The notes under the pieces were generated by a model. That model was not told the DNA's origin. It worked only from the letters and a program-made list of their open reading frames with translations, and searched no databases. A stretch of DNA of 13,126 bases from Rhodobiaceae bacterium. GTDB taxonomy: Bacteria > Pseudomonadota > Alphaproteobacteria > Parvibaculales > Parvibaculaceae. Numbering within the stretch: the first letter of the stretch is position 1; each line of letters opens with the position of its first letter. Both the position numbers and the translations under genes were made by a program. The DNA lies in contig NVWR01000001.1 in the NCBI GenBank assembly GCA_002746275.1, forward strand, positions 469,871 to 482,996. The letters run 5' to 3'. Positions 12,848 to 13,126 of this stretch are shown in pieces.

Positions 12848-13126
12848 TTACGCTTTCTGCTCGGGGTAAGGAACAACGGTTCCGCCTGACGGATCATAGT
12901 TCGCCAGGATTTTATCCGCATCGCCCAGGAATTTTTTCACACTCCGGGCGGCCTGTCGGATCCGCTGCTCATTTTCAACAAACCCGATGCGAACATGGTC
13001 GTCGCCATATTCACCAAACCCGACACCAGCCGCGACGGCAATGTCCGCGTGCTCAAGCAAAAGCATGGAAAAAGCCAAAGACCCAAGGTGTTTGAACTTC
13101 TCAGGGATCGGCGCCCAGGCAAACAT
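12848..13126 (-). CDS. Class I/II PLP-dependent aminotransferase, C-terminal part (partial)
   Basis: The window holds the last 92 residues of an aminotransferase that continues beyond the right edge; the Met at the edge (MFAWAPIPEKF) is internal, not the start. The segment matches the C-terminus of the LL-diaminopimelate/AlaC-type group: F-W-A-P-I-P near the beginning, then VGFGEYGDDHVRIGFVENEQRIRQA (about 35-59 of the fragment), comparable to [27 protein letters not shown]-type sequence in E. coli AlaC. The Arg in HVRI is the conserved residue that binds the substrate carboxylate. The PLP lysine is outside the window. The likely substrate is alanine/glutamate or LL-diaminopimelate; the fragment cannot decide. 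It is first in the cluster with hom, with a three-base gap. Confidence 0.88.
   Translation of the reverse strand: MFAWAPIPEKFKHLGSLAFSMLLLEHADIAVAAGVGFGEYGDDHVRIGFVENEQRIRQAARSVKKFLGDADKILANYDPSGGTVVPYPEQKA

Overview
The window looks like a chromosomal stretch of an alphaproteobacterium. The evidence is the minus-strand run aminotransferase - hom - glpX - recJ next to a tRNA-Glu, an alphaproteobacterial-style RecJ N-terminus, a fused molybdopterin-binding/nucleotidyltransferase protein, and moderately GC-rich codon use. The order is reminiscent of Rhizobiales/Parvibaculum-like genomes, but that is an inference from gene order and protein style, not a database match. I see no insertion sequence, phage gene, CRISPR array or rRNA.

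Left part (1-4096): a fused MoeA-like/MocA-like molybdenum-cofactor protein on the plus strand ends tail-to-tail with a GH13 alpha-glucosidase on the minus strand. The alpha-glucosidase is divergent from a short SDR-fold gene whose protein carries both diagnostic signatures of halohydrin (haloalcohol) dehalogenases: T-X4-F-X-G in place of the NAD-binding glycine motif, and a Ser-Tyr-Arg triad spaced S-X12-Y-X3-R. A 27-bp palindrome lies between the two start codons. The dehalogenase gene is the most notable gene of the window.

Middle part (4093-8382): a sirtuin (minus) is divergent from a Ni-type glyoxalase I (plus). Then come a small secreted His/Gly-rich protein of unknown function and a probable three-gene plus-strand operon: a secreted Sel1/TPR-like protein, a cytochrome b561 (overlapping by 11 nt) and a periplasmic YceI protein. 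The start codon of the Sel1-like gene sits in the loop of a long terminator-like hairpin. A GFA-family zinc protein follows on the minus strand. Between it and tRNA-Glu lies a short, highly palindromic intergenic element.

Right part (8509-13126): all minus strand, read from right to left: the C-terminal part of an LL-DAP/alanine-type aminotransferase (cut by the window edge), homoserine dehydrogenase, class II fructose-1,6-bisphosphatase, RecJ exonuclease, and tRNA-Glu(UUC) with its own promoter candidate. Spacings of 3, 50 and 31 nt suggest that the four protein genes form one operon joining amino-acid biosynthesis, gluconeogenesis and DNA repair.

All intergenic gaps are below 300 bases. 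Convergent pairs are packed so tightly (two overlap by four bases, one is 5 bp apart) that there is no room for terminators between them.
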